From Prevotella sp. (GTDB taxonomy: Bacteria; Bacteroidota; Bacteroidia; Bacteroidales; Bacteroidaceae): 41,908 bases of DNA. The translations under genes and the position numbers were made by a program. The stretch covers positions 1 to 41,908 of the forward strand of contig JALFOF010000025.1 in the NCBI GenBank assembly GCA_022773825.1, written 5' to 3'. Below the pieces are notes generated by a model. It did no database searches. It was given only the letters and a program-made list of their open reading frames with translations, and had not been told where the DNA came from. Each line of letters starts with the position of its first letter. The stretch's first letter is position 1. Shown here piece after piece: positions 10,905 to 20,607 of this stretch.

Positions 10905-12382
10905 ACGGCTCCGTCTGGTGTGTCTTTTACAATAAAGCCCGCCTCGTTAAGCGCGTCGCGTATCTGGTCGCACGTAGCCCAGTCCTTGTCGGCGCGCGCC
11001 TTGGCGCGCATCTCCAGCACCATATCGACCACCTTGCCGAACGACTGCTCCCTCGAAGCGTCGCCGCCGCCCTGCGCCGCCGCCGTGAGTCCCAGTATGT
11101 CCTCGGTGAACGTGTGCATCAGCTGCGACAGTTCGTCAAGGTGCGCCTGCGAGATTTTCGCCTTGCGGCTGGCAATGAGGTTGACCTGGTGGCACGCCTC
11201 GAACAGCAATGAGATGACGATTGGCGTCTGCAGGTCATCGTTCATGGCGTCATAGAGCTTCTGCCCCAGCGTGCTCACGAACTTCTCCACCTCCGGCGAC
11301 GAGCCTTTCGCTACCTGCACGCGCTTCAGGTCCTTCAGTCCCTGCATCAGCCGGGCGAAGCCTTTCTCCGCTGCCTCCAGCGCCTCAGAGGAGAAGTCCA
11401 CCGTGCCGCGGTAGTGGGCAGACAGTATGAAGAAGCGTATCGTCATGGGGGCGAACGCCTTTGTCAGCAGTTCGTGCTGCCCGGTGAAGAACTGTTCGAG
11501 CGTTATGAAGTTGTTATACGACTTGCCCATCTTCTGCCCGTTGATGGTTATCATGTTGTTGTGCATCCAATAGCGCACCGCCTGATGGCCCATGGAGGCC
11601 TGCGCCTGCGCTATCTCACATTCGTGGTGGGGGAAGACGAGGTCCATTCCCCCGCCGTGTATGTCGAACTCCTCGCCGAGGTACTTCCTTCCCATGGCGG
11701 TGCACTCGCAGTGCCATCCGGGGAAACCGTCGGACCACGGCGACGGCCAGCGCATGATGTGCTCGGGTTGCGCCTTCTTCCACAGGGCGAAGTCGGCCTG
11801 GTTGCGCTTCTCGCCCACTCCCGCGAGAGTGTCGCGCGACGCGTCCTTGAGGTTTTCCAGCGTGCGGCCGGAGAGTATGCCGTACTTATAGTCCTTGTTG
11901 TACTTCTCTATGTCGAAGTAAACGCTGCCGTTGCTGACGTATGCATAGCCGCGGTCGAGTATCTCCTTCACCAGCTGCTGCTGCTCTATGATATGCCCCG
12001 TGGCGTGAGGCTCTATCGACGGCGGCAGCACGTTGAGCTTATCCATCGCCGCGTTGAAGCGGCGCGTGTAGTACTGCGCTATCTCCATCGGCTCCAGCTG
12101 CTCCAGCCTCGCCTTCTTTGCTATCTTGTCCTCGCCCTCGTCGGCATCGTGCTCAAGGTGTCCCACGTCGGTAATGTTGCGCACATAGCGCACCTTGTAG
12201 CCGAGGTGGCGCAGGTAGCGGAAGAGTATGTCGAAGGTGATGGCGGGGCGTGCGTGCCCGAGGTGCGCGTCACCATAGACCGTTGGCCCGCAGACATACA
12301 TTCCCACGTGTCCGGGGTGGATTGGTTTGAAAGCCTCCTTCTTGCGAGTGAGGGTGTTGTATATAAGAAGTGTCTGTTCCAT
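10892..12382 (-). CDS. cysS: Cysteinyl-tRNA synthetase
   Basis: 496 residues, a normal full-length class I synthetase that charges tRNA-Cys. The N-terminal [16 protein letters not shown] holds the first zinc Cys and the HIGH-type motif; WHCECTAMG and [10 protein letters not shown] supply the other zinc ligands; the KMSKS-type loop is [10 protein letters not shown] (about residue 279). The ATG at 12382 is preceded by an A/C-rich leader with no Shine-Dalgarno site. It follows nadA by 125 bp, a gap with only a short 6-bp hairpin (TTCCGT/ACGGAA) and no clear promoter, so it may be read from the nadA promoter. Confidence 0.97.
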   Translation of the reverse strand: MEQTLLIYNTLTRKKEAFKPIHPGHVGMYVCGPTVYGDAHLGHARPAITFDILFRYLRHLGYKVRYVRNITDVGHLEHDADEGEDKIAKKARLEQLEPMEIAQYYTRRFNAAMDKLNVLPPSIEPHATGHIIEQQQLVKEILDRGYAYVSNGSVYFDIEKYNKDYKYGILSGRTLENLKDASRDTLAGVGEKRNQADFALWKKAQPEHIMRWPSPWSDGFPGWHCECTAMGRKYLGEEFDIHGGGMDLVFPHHECEIAQAQASMGHQAVRYWMHNNMITINGQKMGKSYNNFITLEQFFTGQHELLTKAFAPMTIRFFILSAHYRGTVDFSSEALEAAEKGFARLMQGLKDLKRVQVAKGSSPEVEKFVSTLGQKLYDAMNDDLQTPIVISLLFEACHQVNLIASRKAKISQAHLDELSQLMHTFTEDILGLTAAAQGGGDASREQSFGKVVDMVLEMRAKARADKDWATCDQIRDALNEAGFIVKDTPDGAVWEL

Positions 12383-12507
12383 TGTCGTTTTACTGTAGTC
12401 CCCTCTCTGCCGTTCCGTGGCATGACGGAAGGGCGGGGGCGTTGTTATTGTTATATTTACGTTGTCTTTCTTATGCCGTCGGCACGTGTAATGGGTGGGT
12501 TATGCCA

Positions 12508-13458
12508 TCAGCTGAGCTCCAGCATCCTGTTGATGGGCTTCACCGCCTCCACGGCAATCTCGGGCGCCACCTCCACCACGGGGGCTTCGTTCCTGAGACA
12601 TTCGTACAGCTTCTCCAGCGTGTTCAGCTTCATGTACTGGCACTCGTTGCACTGGCAGCCCACGCCGCCCTCGCCTACTTCCGGTGGCACGGGTATGAAG
12701 GTGCACTCCGGGCAGGTGCGCTGCAACTCGTGGAGAATGCCCGCCTCGGTGGCGACGATGTAGGTCTGCGCTCCGTGTCCCTGCGCGTATCGCAGCATAT
12801 CCGCCGTGGAGCCTTTCACCTCTGCCATAGCCAGTACCGGCGCCTTGCACTCCAGATGCGCCATTACCACCGCGCCGGGGTGCTCCTGCTTCAGCTTTGC
12901 TATCTCGTCGCATGAGAAACGCTCGTGGACATGACAGCCGCCGTTCCACAACTCCATGTCGCGGCCCGTCACGGCGTTGATGTAGTTGCCAAGGTTGTAG
13001 TCGGGTCCGAAGAGTATCTTCGCGTCTTTCGGCAGCTGACTCACCACCTTCTCCGCGTTGCCCGAGGTCACCACCACGTCCGTCAGCGCCTTGGTGGCGG
13101 CGGTGGTGTTGACATACTGCACCACGAGGTAGCCAGGGTGCTCCGCCTTCCACCTGCGCAGGTCGTCGGCGTCGCATGAGTCTGCGAGGGAGCAACCAGC
13201 CTCAAGGTCGGGTGCCAGCACCAGCTTGTCTGGCGAAAGCAATTTGCAGGTCTCGGCCATGAAGTGCACTCCGCACATCACTATTATGTCCGCGTCCGTC
13301 CGCGCCGCCTTCCTTGCCAGCGCCAGCGAGTCGCCCACGAAGTCGGCTACCTCCTGCACCTCGCCGACGGTGTAGTAGTGCGCCAGCACCACGGCGTTCT
13401 TCTCCCTGCACATCCGGCGTATCTCCGCCTTCAGCGCACTGGTATCTTTCTTTTCCAT
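12508..13458 (-). CDS. nadA: Quinolinate synthase A
   Basis: 316 residues. Condenses iminoaspartate with dihydroxyacetone phosphate to quinolinate, in de novo NAD synthesis, using a 4Fe-4S cluster with one open iron site. The three cluster Cys can be matched by context to E. coli NadA: the Cys in MCGVHFMAE, the Cys in GGCHVHERF, and a Cys in CNECQYMKLNTL. HYYTVGEVQEVADFVGDSL near the N-terminus is a family hallmark. nadB and nadC are not in the window. It is the first gene of the minus-strand run and has a Bacteroidota promoter about 30 bp upstream. Confidence 0.96.
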   Translation of the reverse strand: MEKKDTSALKAEIRRMCREKNAVVLAHYYTVGEVQEVADFVGDSLALARKAARTDADIIVMCGVHFMAETCKLLSPDKLVLAPDLEAGCSLADSCDADDLRRWKAEHPGYLVVQYVNTTAATKALTDVVVTSGNAEKVVSQLPKDAKILFGPDYNLGNYINAVTGRDMELWNGGCHVHERFSCDEIAKLKQEHPGAVVMAHLECKAPVLAMAEVKGSTADMLRYAQGHGAQTYIVATEAGILHELQRTCPECTFIPVPPEVGEGGVGCQCNECQYMKLNTLEKLYECLRNEAPVVEVAPEIAVEAVKPINRMLELS

Positions 13459-13487
13459 ATATTATTCCGTTTTTTGCTATCAATGTG

Positions 13488-13519
13488 CAAAGTTAGTAAT
13501 TTATTTCCATTACGGCAAG
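13488..13519 (-). promoter_or_regulatory. Promoter of the nadA operon
   Basis: On the minus strand a perfect -7 element TAACTTTG (13495 to 13488) lies 20 bp from CTTG (13519 to 13516), close to the Bacteroidota -33 TTTG. Transcription would begin about 20 nt before nadA. The rest of the 521-bp gap (13459-13979) holds a 22-bp repeat block and the promoter of the lipoprotein gene; nothing else was seen. Confidence 0.7.
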
Positions 13520-13671
13520 AGAATACACCTCTTTTTTATTAGGTACGCACGATAAGGGCGTGTTACATCAACGGTTACGCAGTGCTGACGGGGCAAAATA
13601 ATTCGCCAAACACGGTGGTAGTGAGGATTGGGCGGATAGGGTCGGTTGGAAGAGCGCAAAGCCGCACGAGG

Positions 13672-13759
13672 GTAATCGCATAGTGATTGTACAGTGAAAG
13701 CATAGTGATTGTACAGTAAAAGCATAGCTTTCGCACAGTAAAAGCATAGATATTACAAA
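13672..13759 (+). repeat. 22-bp repeat block A, four tandem units
   Basis: Four contiguous units of exactly 22 bp (start points 13672, 13694, 13716, 13738). Each has GCATAG at the same position; three of four read AAGCATAG in full. The block lies between the divergent nadA and lipoprotein genes and belongs to the same family as the blocks at 20205, 28824, 33147 and 41416. There are no spacers, so it is not CRISPR. Confidence 0.95.
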
Positions 13760-13853
13760 CACCTGACTTCCAAACTGATAATAGCGGAGTATGACATCCT
13801 GCCTCACAAAAGAAAAAAAACGCCGACAGACTGATATTTTTCTTGTATTTTAT

Positions 13854-13884
13854 TTTGATGTTTTAAGAAAAATATTTACCTTTG
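13854..13884 (+). promoter_or_regulatory. Promoter of the lipoprotein gene
   Basis: TTTG (13854-13857), a 19-bp spacer and TACCTTTG (13877-13884) match the Bacteroidota sigma-70 consensus fully. The A/C-rich leader to the ATG at 13980 is about 90 nt long. Confidence 0.8.
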
Positions 13885-13979
13885 CGACATCAACACACAT
13901 AGGTATTTAATGTGGGTTACGCAACTTAACGTAAGACAAAACACACAAAAAACATATTAACCCTAAAACAAAAACACAG

Positions 13980-16154
13980 ATGAAACGCTTAAATCTTTTC
14001 CTATTTTCATTGTGCATGGCATTGGGCAGCTTGCTGACCCTTGCGACATCATGCTGCGACCCCGACACACCATTTGCGGGCGACGGCACGGAAGACACCG
14101 AGACACCGGGCGACGACACGCCACCCGTCATAGAGATGAGGACGGGAGAGCTGGTCGGAGTGGTGTATAACACTGCCGGAGAGCCCGTGCAGGGAGCCAG
14201 CGTGAGCAGCGGAACGGAAACGACAGTGACCGACGGCAACGGCTTCTTCACGTTCAGCAAAGTGCAGGTGGCAAACGGACGCACCGTGGTGGCGTTCAAG
14301 AAAGACGGATATTTCGACGTGGTGCGCTCATTCGATTTCGCCGATACAGACAACTGGCAGGTGGTGCTGGTGCGCAAAGGCAACGGCGGCAACACAGCGC
14401 AGGCCACATATCCCGCGTCACAGCCAAAGGAGTTCAACTTCAACGGCGGCAGCGTGAAACTGCCCGGAGGACAGTATGTTGACAAGGACGGGAAGCCATA
14501 CACGGGCAACGTGACGACGGACGTGCTGTTCCTTGACCCCAACGACAAGGACTTCGCTGACATAATGCCGGGCGGAGACCTCGCGGCAAAGAGCAACGAC
14601 GGCAGCGGCGACGTGGACCAGCTGATAAGTTACGGCATGGTGTCTGTAACACCGAAAGACGCTAACGGCGACGAACTGAAATTCTCTGACGGCACACCGG
14701 CGATCATCACGATAACACCGGAGACGGGTTTGAGGGATGACATACCCTCATGGGTGTTCAACCCCACCACAGGACTGTGGGAACAGGAAGGCACCTCAGA
14801 GAAACAGGGAGACTCCTACGTGCTGACGGTGAGCAACGTGAAATGGGTTAACCTTGACTACCCGGCAAAACGATGCTATATGCAAGGCAAAGTGACAGAC
14901 CAGAGCGGAGCAGTGGTGCAGGGAGTGCGTGTACACGTGGGACAGGTGTATGTCACAACAGACAACAACGGCTACTACAAAACATTCGTGCCCATCAACA
15001 CCGCAATGAAGATAAAGGTGGAAGCAAGCGACTACTCCAACTACTCACCCGTGACAGAGCAGATTGTGAAATCCGGAACCGCCGGCTCATACACCACCTG
15101 CGACATAACACTGCCAACGCTTAAAAAGGTAAAAGGCAAGGTGGTAAGCCATCTGGCACCAAACAAACGGTACAGTATGTGGCTGACATACAACAAGAAA
15201 ACGACTGCCATCACGCTCTCCGACGCCAACGGCAGCTTCGGCATACGCACGCCATACAACTACACCGGCACGGCAGCACTCAACATACGCACCTTTGACG
15301 GCTCCGTATTCACGAAGAATATCAACATAACAGGAGAGGACATCGACCTCGGCGACATAGTGATTGACGAGGAAATAATACCACGCAGCGGATATATGCT
15401 CGTCAGAGCTTATACGGGGCAGGTGTACGAGGAGATTGAAATGAAGCAAAACCCCTCATTAACGAGATTTACGAAATATGGTTGCCAACTGTTTGAGGAC
15501 TCGCTCGTGATAAGCTACTACATCAAGGATGGATATTACGAGAATTGGTCTCTGACAGTGCCTGGCTACTCTGCCGACCAGACACAGTATCACAATGCCA
15601 CAGTCAGCTATTCTTATGAAAGCAGTGGGGTTACGAAGTCAATCAGCGCCACAGATGTCAGCGTGACGGTAAAGCAAGACATGAACATGATAATAGTAAG
15701 CTTTGCCAACGACATGGCGAAATACTACGCATATAAGAATGAAACAAACATCACTGACCAGTGCATCATTGAGGCAAAAGACCTTGAGTTCAACATAGAC
15801 TTCAGGTCAAGCAAAAAGACATTTATATACAAGGATGAACTGCCGGAGTTCGCCGCTTTCCTCGGCGACAAGCAATACAGCTCCGTCATCGTGACAGAGA
15901 AAAACAAGTTCTTCGACAATGACGTAATAATAGAACAACCGCAAGTCAGCCGCGACGAGATGAAGTCGCTCATCAAAATGATTTACAATGCTGGCTTCAC
16001 AAACGCAAATCCTAACCAAGAGGAGTTCAACACTCAGGATTACTACTCCGCGAAGTACATCTCAGGCAAGAATGTCATAGCAATAAACTGGTACAAGCAA
16101 AAGATGAAGATAGAGATGGTAGAAAACTTTAGCTCTGACATCAGCCTATTCTGA
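13980..16154 (+). CDS. Probable surface lipoprotein with carboxypeptidase-regulatory-like domains
   Basis: 724 residues. The N-terminus has a signal peptide with a likely lipidated Cys in LTLATSCC (Cys25 or 26), then an acidic run (DPDTPFAGDGTEDTE) that could act as a Bacteroidota lipoprotein surface-export signal. Three carboxypeptidase-D-regulatory-like beta domains can be seen: GELVGVVYNTAGEPVQGASV (from about residue 55), MQGKVTDQSGAVVQGVRVHV (about 300) and a weaker one at KVKGKVVSHLAPNKR (about 383). The last 200 residues are not recognised. No catalytic motif is present. It may be a binding or anchoring protein at the outer membrane; no SusC/SusD neighbour supports a substrate. Transcribed alone, between its own promoter and a terminator at 16209. 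Confidence 0.8.
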   Translation: MKRLNLFLFSLCMALGSLLTLATSCCDPDTPFAGDGTEDTETPGDDTPPVIEMRTGELVGVVYNTAGEPVQGASVSSGTETTVTDGNGFFTFSKVQVANGRTVVAFKKDGYFDVVRSFDFADTDNWQVVLVRKGNGGNTAQATYPASQPKEFNFNGGSVKLPGGQYVDKDGKPYTGNVTTDVLFLDPNDKDFADIMPGGDLAAKSNDGSGDVDQLISYGMVSVTPKDANGDELKFSDGTPAIITITPETGLRDDIPSWVFNPTTGLWEQEGTSEKQGDSYVLTVSNVKWVNLDYPAKRCYMQGKVTDQSGAVVQGVRVHVGQVYVTTDNNGYYKTFVPINTAMKIKVEASDYSNYSPVTEQIVKSGTAGSYTTCDITLPTLKKVKGKVVSHLAPNKRYSMWLTYNKKTTAITLSDANGSFGIRTPYNYTGTAALNIRTFDGSVFTKNINITGEDIDLGDIVIDEEIIPRSGYMLVRAYTGQVYEEIEMKQNPSLTRFTKYGCQLFEDSLVISYYIKDGYYENWSLTVPGYSADQTQYHNATVSYSYESSGVTKSISATDVSVTVKQDMNMIIVSFANDMAKYYAYKNETNITDQCIIEAKDLEFNIDFRSSKKTFIYKDELPEFAAFLGDKQYSSVIVTEKNKFFDNDVIIEQPQVSRDEMKSLIKMIYNAGFTNANPNQEEFNTQDYYSAKYISGKNVIAINWYKQKMKIEMVENFSSDISLF

Positions 16155-16208
16155 CATACATAAACGCGTCCATCCAAAAGGACGCTGTACCTTCATAACA
16201 TAATTCAG

Positions 16209-16243
16209 AGCCCCACGGTGCGTGAGCATCATGGGGCTTTTTT
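16209..16243 (+). terminator. Intrinsic terminator after the lipoprotein gene
   Basis: Stem AGCCCCA (16209-16215) with TGGGGCT (16232-16238), followed by a T6 run (16238-16243), 55 bp after the stop codon. Confidence 0.85.
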
Positions 16244-16408
16244 CGCCGCCATAACGCGACAATGCTAACGCCGCATAACAGTATCACTACCAAATAACCG
16301 TAAAAAGAGACATCAAAAAAGAAACGAACAACAGTTAAATAAACTTAAATAGGATGATATTGCACACACATTTATATATACATCGTAGGAAAATTCAGAA
16401 AAAAGTAG

Positions 16409-16464
16409 TACCTTTGCACCTCGAAAAGGCACAGAATAGCCTTGTGGCACACGCAAAAAGCCAC
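16409..16464 (+). promoter_or_regulatory. Promoter and leader hairpins of the str operon
   Basis: A perfect -7 element TACCTTTG (16409-16416) has no clear TTTG upstream. The leader has two adjoining hairpins: AAGGC/GCCTT (16426-16430 with 16439-16443) and GTGGC/GCCAC (16444-16448 with 16460-16464). Then comes an A-rich stretch up to rpsL. The hairpins could be a ribosomal-protein feedback site, but that is inference. The rest of the 363-bp gap is A/T-rich and holds only the terminator at 16209. Confidence 0.6.
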
Positions 16465-16517
16465 CTAAAGCATTGAATACAAATAAAATAAATATATAAA
16501 CAAAACAACAAAACAAA

Positions 16518-16901
16518 ATGCCTACAATTCAACAATTGGTAAGAAAAGGCAGGGAGGTACTTGTAGATAAGAGCAAGTCACCAGCTCTGGACTCATGTCC
16601 ACAGCGTCGCGGTGTGTGCGTGCGAGTATATACAACTACCCCTAAGAAGCCTAATTCGGCTATGCGTAAAGTAGCCCGTGTACGTCTGACAAACTCAAAG
16701 GAAGTTAACTCCTACATCCCCGGCGAAGGCCACAACCTTCAGGAGCACTCTATCGTGCTTGTGCGCGGCGGTCGTGTAAAGGACCTTCCTGGTGTGCGTT
16801 ACCACATCGTTCGTGGTACTCTTGATACCGCAGGCGTGGCAAGCCGCACACAGCGTCGCTCCAAGTACGGTGCTAAGCGTCCTAAAGCCGCTAAGAAGTA
16901 A
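16518..16901 (+). CDS. rpsL: Ribosomal protein uS12
   Basis: 127 residues. [13 protein letters not shown] at the start and [13 protein letters not shown] in the middle identify S12 of the 30S decoding centre. The Lys in TPKKPNSA at which streptomycin-resistance changes occur is wild type. The leader is A-rich with no Shine-Dalgarno site. First gene of rpsL-rpsG-fusA-rpsJ. Confidence 0.99.
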   Translation: MPTIQQLVRKGREVLVDKSKSPALDSCPQRRGVCVRVYTTTPKKPNSAMRKVARVRLTNSKEVNSYIPGEGHNLQEHSIVLVRGGRVKDLPGVRYHIVRGTLDTAGVASRTQRRSKYGAKRPKAAKK

Positions 16902-17043
16902 AACAACATTCTTAAAAGGAAACAGACAAAAAACAAGTAACGTTTTGCTGATTGTTAAGACGAAAGGTTGAGTAAATGCCCAAGAGTGGGCATTGAAGAC
17001 ACAAAAAGACAAGACAACCTCAGCAAGATTATTAAAAACAAAA

Positions 17044-17520
17044 ATGAGAAAAGCAAAACCAAAGAAGCGTGTGATCCTTCCGGATCCCGTTTACAACGAC
17101 CAGAAAGTGTCAAAGTTCGTAAACCATCTCATGTATGATGGCAAGAAGAGCATCGCTTACGAGATTTTCTATGCTGCACTGAACACCGTGGGTGAGAAGA
17201 TGCAGAACGAAGAGAAACCTGCGCTGGAAATATGGAAGCAGGCTCTCGACAACGTGACACCACACGTGGAGGTGAAGAGCCGCCGCATCGGTGGCGCTAC
17301 ATTCCAGGTGCCAACAGAGATACGCCCTGACCGAAAGGAGTCTGTATCAATGAAGAACCTCATCGCTTTCGCACGCAAACGCGGCGGTAAGGGAATGTCA
17401 GACAAGCTCGCCGCTGAGATAATGGACGCCTACAACAACCAGGGTGGCGCATTCAAACGTAAGGAAGATATGCACCGCATGGCCGAGGCTAACCGTGCAT
17501 TCGCTCATTTCCGTTTCTAA
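17044..17520 (+). CDS. rpsG: Ribosomal protein uS7
   Basis: 158 residues from the ATG at 17044 ([20 protein letters not shown]), the usual S7 start and length. A longer in-frame start at 16993 is rejected because it adds 17 residues foreign to the family. S7 nucleates assembly of the 30S head. The 142-bp gap after rpsL shows no terminator; fusA follows 23 bp later. Confidence 0.98.
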   Translation: MRKAKPKKRVILPDPVYNDQKVSKFVNHLMYDGKKSIAYEIFYAALNTVGEKMQNEEKPALEIWKQALDNVTPHVEVKSRRIGGATFQVPTEIRPDRKESVSMKNLIAFARKRGGKGMSDKLAAEIMDAYNNQGGAFKRKEDMHRMAEANRAFAHFRF

Positions 17521-17529
17521 TTAATAGAT

Positions 17530-17536
17530 AAGGAGG
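17530..17536 (+). promoter_or_regulatory. Canonical Shine-Dalgarno site before fusA
   Basis: AAGGAGG, a perfect match to the anti-Shine-Dalgarno core, ends 7 nt before the fusA ATG. The neighbours rpsL, rpsG and rpsJ have only A- or A/C-rich leaders, as is usual in Bacteroidota, so this site stands out and fixes the fusA start. Confidence 0.85.
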
Positions 17537-17543
17537 AAAAGAA

Positions 17544-19661
17544 ATGGCTAAGCATGACTTGCATTTGACACGTAATATCGGCATCATGGCGCACATTGAC
17601 GCCGGAAAGACAACGACATCAGAGCGCATTCTCTTCTACACCGGTAAGACACACAAGATCGGTGAGACGCATGACGGTAGCGCAACCATGGACTGGATGG
17701 CGCAAGAGCAGGAGCGTGGTATCACTATCACATCCGCTGCAACAACCTGTTTCTGGAACTATCTCGGCAAACAATATAAGATTAACCTTATCGACACTCC
17801 GGGACACGTGGACTTTACCGCAGAGGTAGAGCGCTCACTCCGTGTACTTGACGGCGCAGTAGCTACATACTGCGCGGTTGGTGGCGTAGAGCCACAGTCT
17901 GAAACCGTATGGCGTCAGGCTGACAAGTACAACGTGCCACGTATCGGATACGTCAACAAGATGGACCGTTCAGGTGCTAACTACTACGACGTAGTGAAGC
18001 AGATGAAAGAGGTTCTCGGCGCAAACCCAATAAGCCTCTGCTGCCCTATCGGCGCGGAAGAGAACTTCAAGGGACTCGTTGACCTCGTGAAGATGAAGGC
18101 AATCTTCTGGCATGACGAGACAATGGGTGCAGACTACGACATCGAGGACATACCAGCCGACATGGTAGATGAGTGTAACGAGTGGCGCGACAAACTCCTT
18201 GAGTCTGCCGCAGAGTTCGATGAAGCACTCATGGAGAAGTACTTCGACGACCCGTCAACCATCACAGAGGAGGAGATTATCGCAGCTGTGCGCAAGGGAA
18301 CACTTGCACTTCAGTGCGTTCCAATGCTCTGCGGTTCCTCATTCAAGAACAAAGGTGTGCAGACAATGCTCGACTATGTGTGCGCACTGCTCCCCTCTCC
18401 GATGGATACAGAGAACATCATCGGAACCAATCCCGACACAGAGGAAGAGGAAGACCGTAAGCCTTCTGAGGAAGAACCAACGTCAGCGCTGGCATTTAAG
18501 ATAGCAACCGACCCGTATGTAGGTCGTCTTGTGTTCTTCCGCGTTTACTCTGGTAAGATAGAAGCAGGCTCATACGTCTATAACCCACGCTCTGGCAAGA
18601 AGGAGCGCGTAAGCCGTCTCTTCCAGATGCACTCAAACAAGCAGAACCCTGTGGAAGTGATTGCAGCAGGAGACATAGGCTCTGGCGTAGGTTTCAAGGA
18701 CATCCGCACTGGTGACACACTCTGCGACGAGGCACACCCCATCGTGCTTGAGTCAATGACATTCCCTGATACCGTTATCTCTATTGCGGTAGAGCCGAAG
18801 TCACAGGCAGACATCGCTAAGCTGGACAATGGTCTTGCCAAGCTTGCGGAAGAGGATCCGACCTTCACTGTACGTACAGACGAGCAGTCAGGACAGACCG
18901 TTATCTCTGGTATGGGTGAGCTTCACCTCGACATTATCATCGACCGTCTGAAGCGTGAGTTCAAGGTTGAGTGCAACCAGGGTAAGCCACAGGTTAACTA
19001 TAAGGAAGCTATCACACGCGAGGTTAACCTCCGCGAGGTTTACAAGAAGCAGTCTGGTGGTCGTGGTAAGTTCGCTGACATCATCGTAAACGTTGGTCCT
19101 AAGGACGAAGACTATAAGGAGGGCGACCTTCAGTTCATCAATGAAGTCAAGGGTGGTAACGTGCCTAAGGAGTTCATCCCAGCCGTACAGAAGGGCTTCC
19201 AGGACTGCCTGAAGAGCGGTGTGCTCGGCGGTTACCCTGTAACAGGTCTGAAAGTGACGCTGATTGACGGTAGCTTCCACCCCGTTGACTCTGACCAGCT
19301 CTCATTCGAGCTTGCCGCTCGCAACGCCTTCAAGAACGCTTGCCCGAAGGCAGGTCCTGTGCTCATGGAGCCAATAATGAAGGTTGAGGTGGTTACTCCA
19401 GAGGAAAACATGGGTGATGTCATCGGTGACCTTAACAAACGTCGTGGCATGGTGCTCGGCATGGAAGAGGCACGCAGCGGAGCACGCATCGTGAAGGCTA
19501 TGGTACCTCTGGCAGAAATGTTCGGTTATGTAACTGCTCTGCGTACCATTACCTCTGGCCGTGCAACGTCATCAATGGAGTATGACCACCACGACCCAGT
19601 GTCAAGCTCTATCGCCAAGGCCATCCTTGAGGAGACCAACGGACGCGCTGACCTCGTATAA
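17544..19661 (+). CDS. fusA: Elongation factor G
   Basis: 705 residues, full length. G1 [14 protein letters not shown], the switch I region with RGITI, G3 DTPGHVDF and G4 NKMDRSG are all present, and domains II-V follow (domain IV at [17 protein letters not shown]). GTPase that drives translocation on the ribosome. Single fusA in the window, in the normal str-operon place, with a strong Shine-Dalgarno site. Confidence 0.99.
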   Translation: MAKHDLHLTRNIGIMAHIDAGKTTTSERILFYTGKTHKIGETHDGSATMDWMAQEQERGITITSAATTCFWNYLGKQYKINLIDTPGHVDFTAEVERSLRVLDGAVATYCAVGGVEPQSETVWRQADKYNVPRIGYVNKMDRSGANYYDVVKQMKEVLGANPISLCCPIGAEENFKGLVDLVKMKAIFWHDETMGADYDIEDIPADMVDECNEWRDKLLESAAEFDEALMEKYFDDPSTITEEEIIAAVRKGTLALQCVPMLCGSSFKNKGVQTMLDYVCALLPSPMDTENIIGTNPDTEEEEDRKPSEEEPTSALAFKIATDPYVGRLVFFRVYSGKIEAGSYVYNPRSGKKERVSRLFQMHSNKQNPVEVIAAGDIGSGVGFKDIRTGDTLCDEAHPIVLESMTFPDTVISIAVEPKSQADIAKLDNGLAKLAEEDPTFTVRTDEQSGQTVISGMGELHLDIIIDRLKREFKVECNQGKPQVNYKEAITREVNLREVYKKQSGGRGKFADIIVNVGPKDEDYKEGDLQFINEVKGGNVPKEFIPAVQKGFQDCLKSGVLGGYPVTGLKVTLIDGSFHPVDSDQLSFELAARNAFKNACPKAGPVLMEPIMKVEVVTPEENMGDVIGDLNKRRGMVLGMEEARSGARIVKAMVPLAEMFGYVTALRTITSGRATSSMEYDHHDPVSSSIAKAILEETNGRADLV

Positions 19662-19670
19662 TGATAGATA

Positions 19671-19724
19671 TGAAGCTCCGGGAGCCCGTGAGTAAATGAC
19701 TCTTTACGGGCCACCCGAGCTTCA
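19671..19724 (+). promoter_or_regulatory. Structured RNA element between fusA and rpsJ
   Basis: A long nested hairpin: an outer stem 19671-19682 with 19714-19724 (11 pairs and one bulged C), a middle stem GCCCGT/ACGGGC (19684-19689 with 19706-19711), and an inner GAGT/ACTC (19690-19693 with 19699-19702) with the loop AAATG. There is no T-run after it, so it is not a simple terminator. It may be an mRNA processing or feedback site for rpsJ; the function is inferred only. Confidence 0.6.
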
Positions 19725-19757
19725 GGTACATAACAAACAAAACTAAAAAGAAAAACA

Positions 19758-20063
19758 ATGAGTCAGAAAATTCGCATCAAGCTGAAGTCTTACGACCACA
19801 CTCTCGTGGACAAGTCAGCAGAGAAAATCGTAAAGGCCGTAAAGGCTACTGACGCTATCGTCAGCGGTCCTATTCCACTTCCTACGCACAAGCGTATCTA
19901 CACGGTCAACCGTTCAACATTCGTAAATAAGAAGAGCCGTGAGCAGTTCCAGCTGTCAGACTACAAGCGCCTGATAGACATCTACAGCTCTACCACAAGG
20001 ACCATCGACGCTCTTATGAAGCTCGACCTTCCTTCTGGCGTAGAAGTAGAGATAAAGGTGTAG
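19758..20063 (+). CDS. rpsJ: Ribosomal protein uS10
   Basis: 101 residues; [20 protein letters not shown] and [19 protein letters not shown] are typical of S10, a 30S head protein (NusE). In Bacteroidota it often leads straight into rplC and the rest of the S10 cluster. Here a strong terminator follows 41 bp after the stop and no rplC is present. Confidence 0.98.
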   Translation: MSQKIRIKLKSYDHTLVDKSAEKIVKAVKATDAIVSGPIPLPTHKRIYTVNRSTFVNKKSREQFQLSDYKRLIDIYSSTTRTIDALMKLDLPSGVEVEIKV

Positions 20064-20104
20064 TTTCACCCCACGGTTACTATCGTATAAACGAAGCATA
20101 CCAC

Positions 20105-20135
20105 AAGCCTCCGCAACCAATGCGGGGGCTTTTTT
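20105..20135 (+). terminator. Intrinsic terminator after rpsJ
   Basis: An 11-bp stem (20105-20115 with 20121-20131, one G-T pair), a 5-nt loop and a T6 run. It closes the rpsL-rpsG-fusA-rpsJ unit. Confidence 0.92.
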
Positions 20136-20204
20136 CGTTGCCCAGCACACACGTCATAAAGCAGACGGTAAGTCCCTGCGCCACAGCAACATACTCATCA
20201 CATT

Positions 20205-20292
20205 ATAAAAGCATAGCGATTACAACGCAAAAGCATTGCTATTGCAACATAAAAGCATAGCTATTGCAACGTAAAAGCATAGCTATCGCAAC
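20205..20292 (+). repeat. 22-bp repeat block B, four tandem units
   Basis: Units start at 20205, 20227, 20249 and 20271, exactly 88 bp. Every unit has AAAAGCAT; the third and fourth differ at three bases. The second has GCATTG in place of GCATAG. The 544-bp gap 20064-20607 also holds the rpsJ terminator and a promoter at 20509; the rest shows nothing. Confidence 0.95.
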
Positions 20293-20508
20293 ACCGTCAC
20301 CACGTAACCGCCCCACGCGTGTTACCTTCAGCAACCAATGAACATAACACATTCACCCGCGCCAGTCCACTGTTCCAAAGACAATGACACATGCGTCAAC
20401 CCTCTATTTCAACCTTCTAATATCCACAAAACCGAAAAATAGAACAAAAATATTACATTTGCAATTATTTTTTATACAAAACATACCCTCTATATGAAAT
20501 TGTTTTAT

Positions 20509-20516
20509 TACCTTTG
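20509..20516 (+). promoter_or_regulatory. Promoter -7 element of the acyl-activating enzyme gene
   Basis: TACCTTTG (20509-20516) followed by C, as in the other promoters here; no clear -33 TTTG at the usual distance. The leader of about 85 nt can fold through CCAGC/GCTGG and GCCC/GGGC. Confidence 0.6.
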
Positions 20517-20607
20517 CATCGCTATACCAGCATTGCCCGTCTGAGCATATCGTCATGGGCATGGACAGCGCTGGCGGCATGGCATCGAAAATCCAAACGC
20601 AAAGAAA

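Noticed and set aside
12383..12507. Leader regulator such as a T-box before cysS
   Set aside because: Only a 6-bp hairpin is present, and no T-box core sequence is seen.
16993..17043. Upstream start for rpsG
   Set aside because: It would add 17 residues not found in S7; the start at 17044 gives the usual length.
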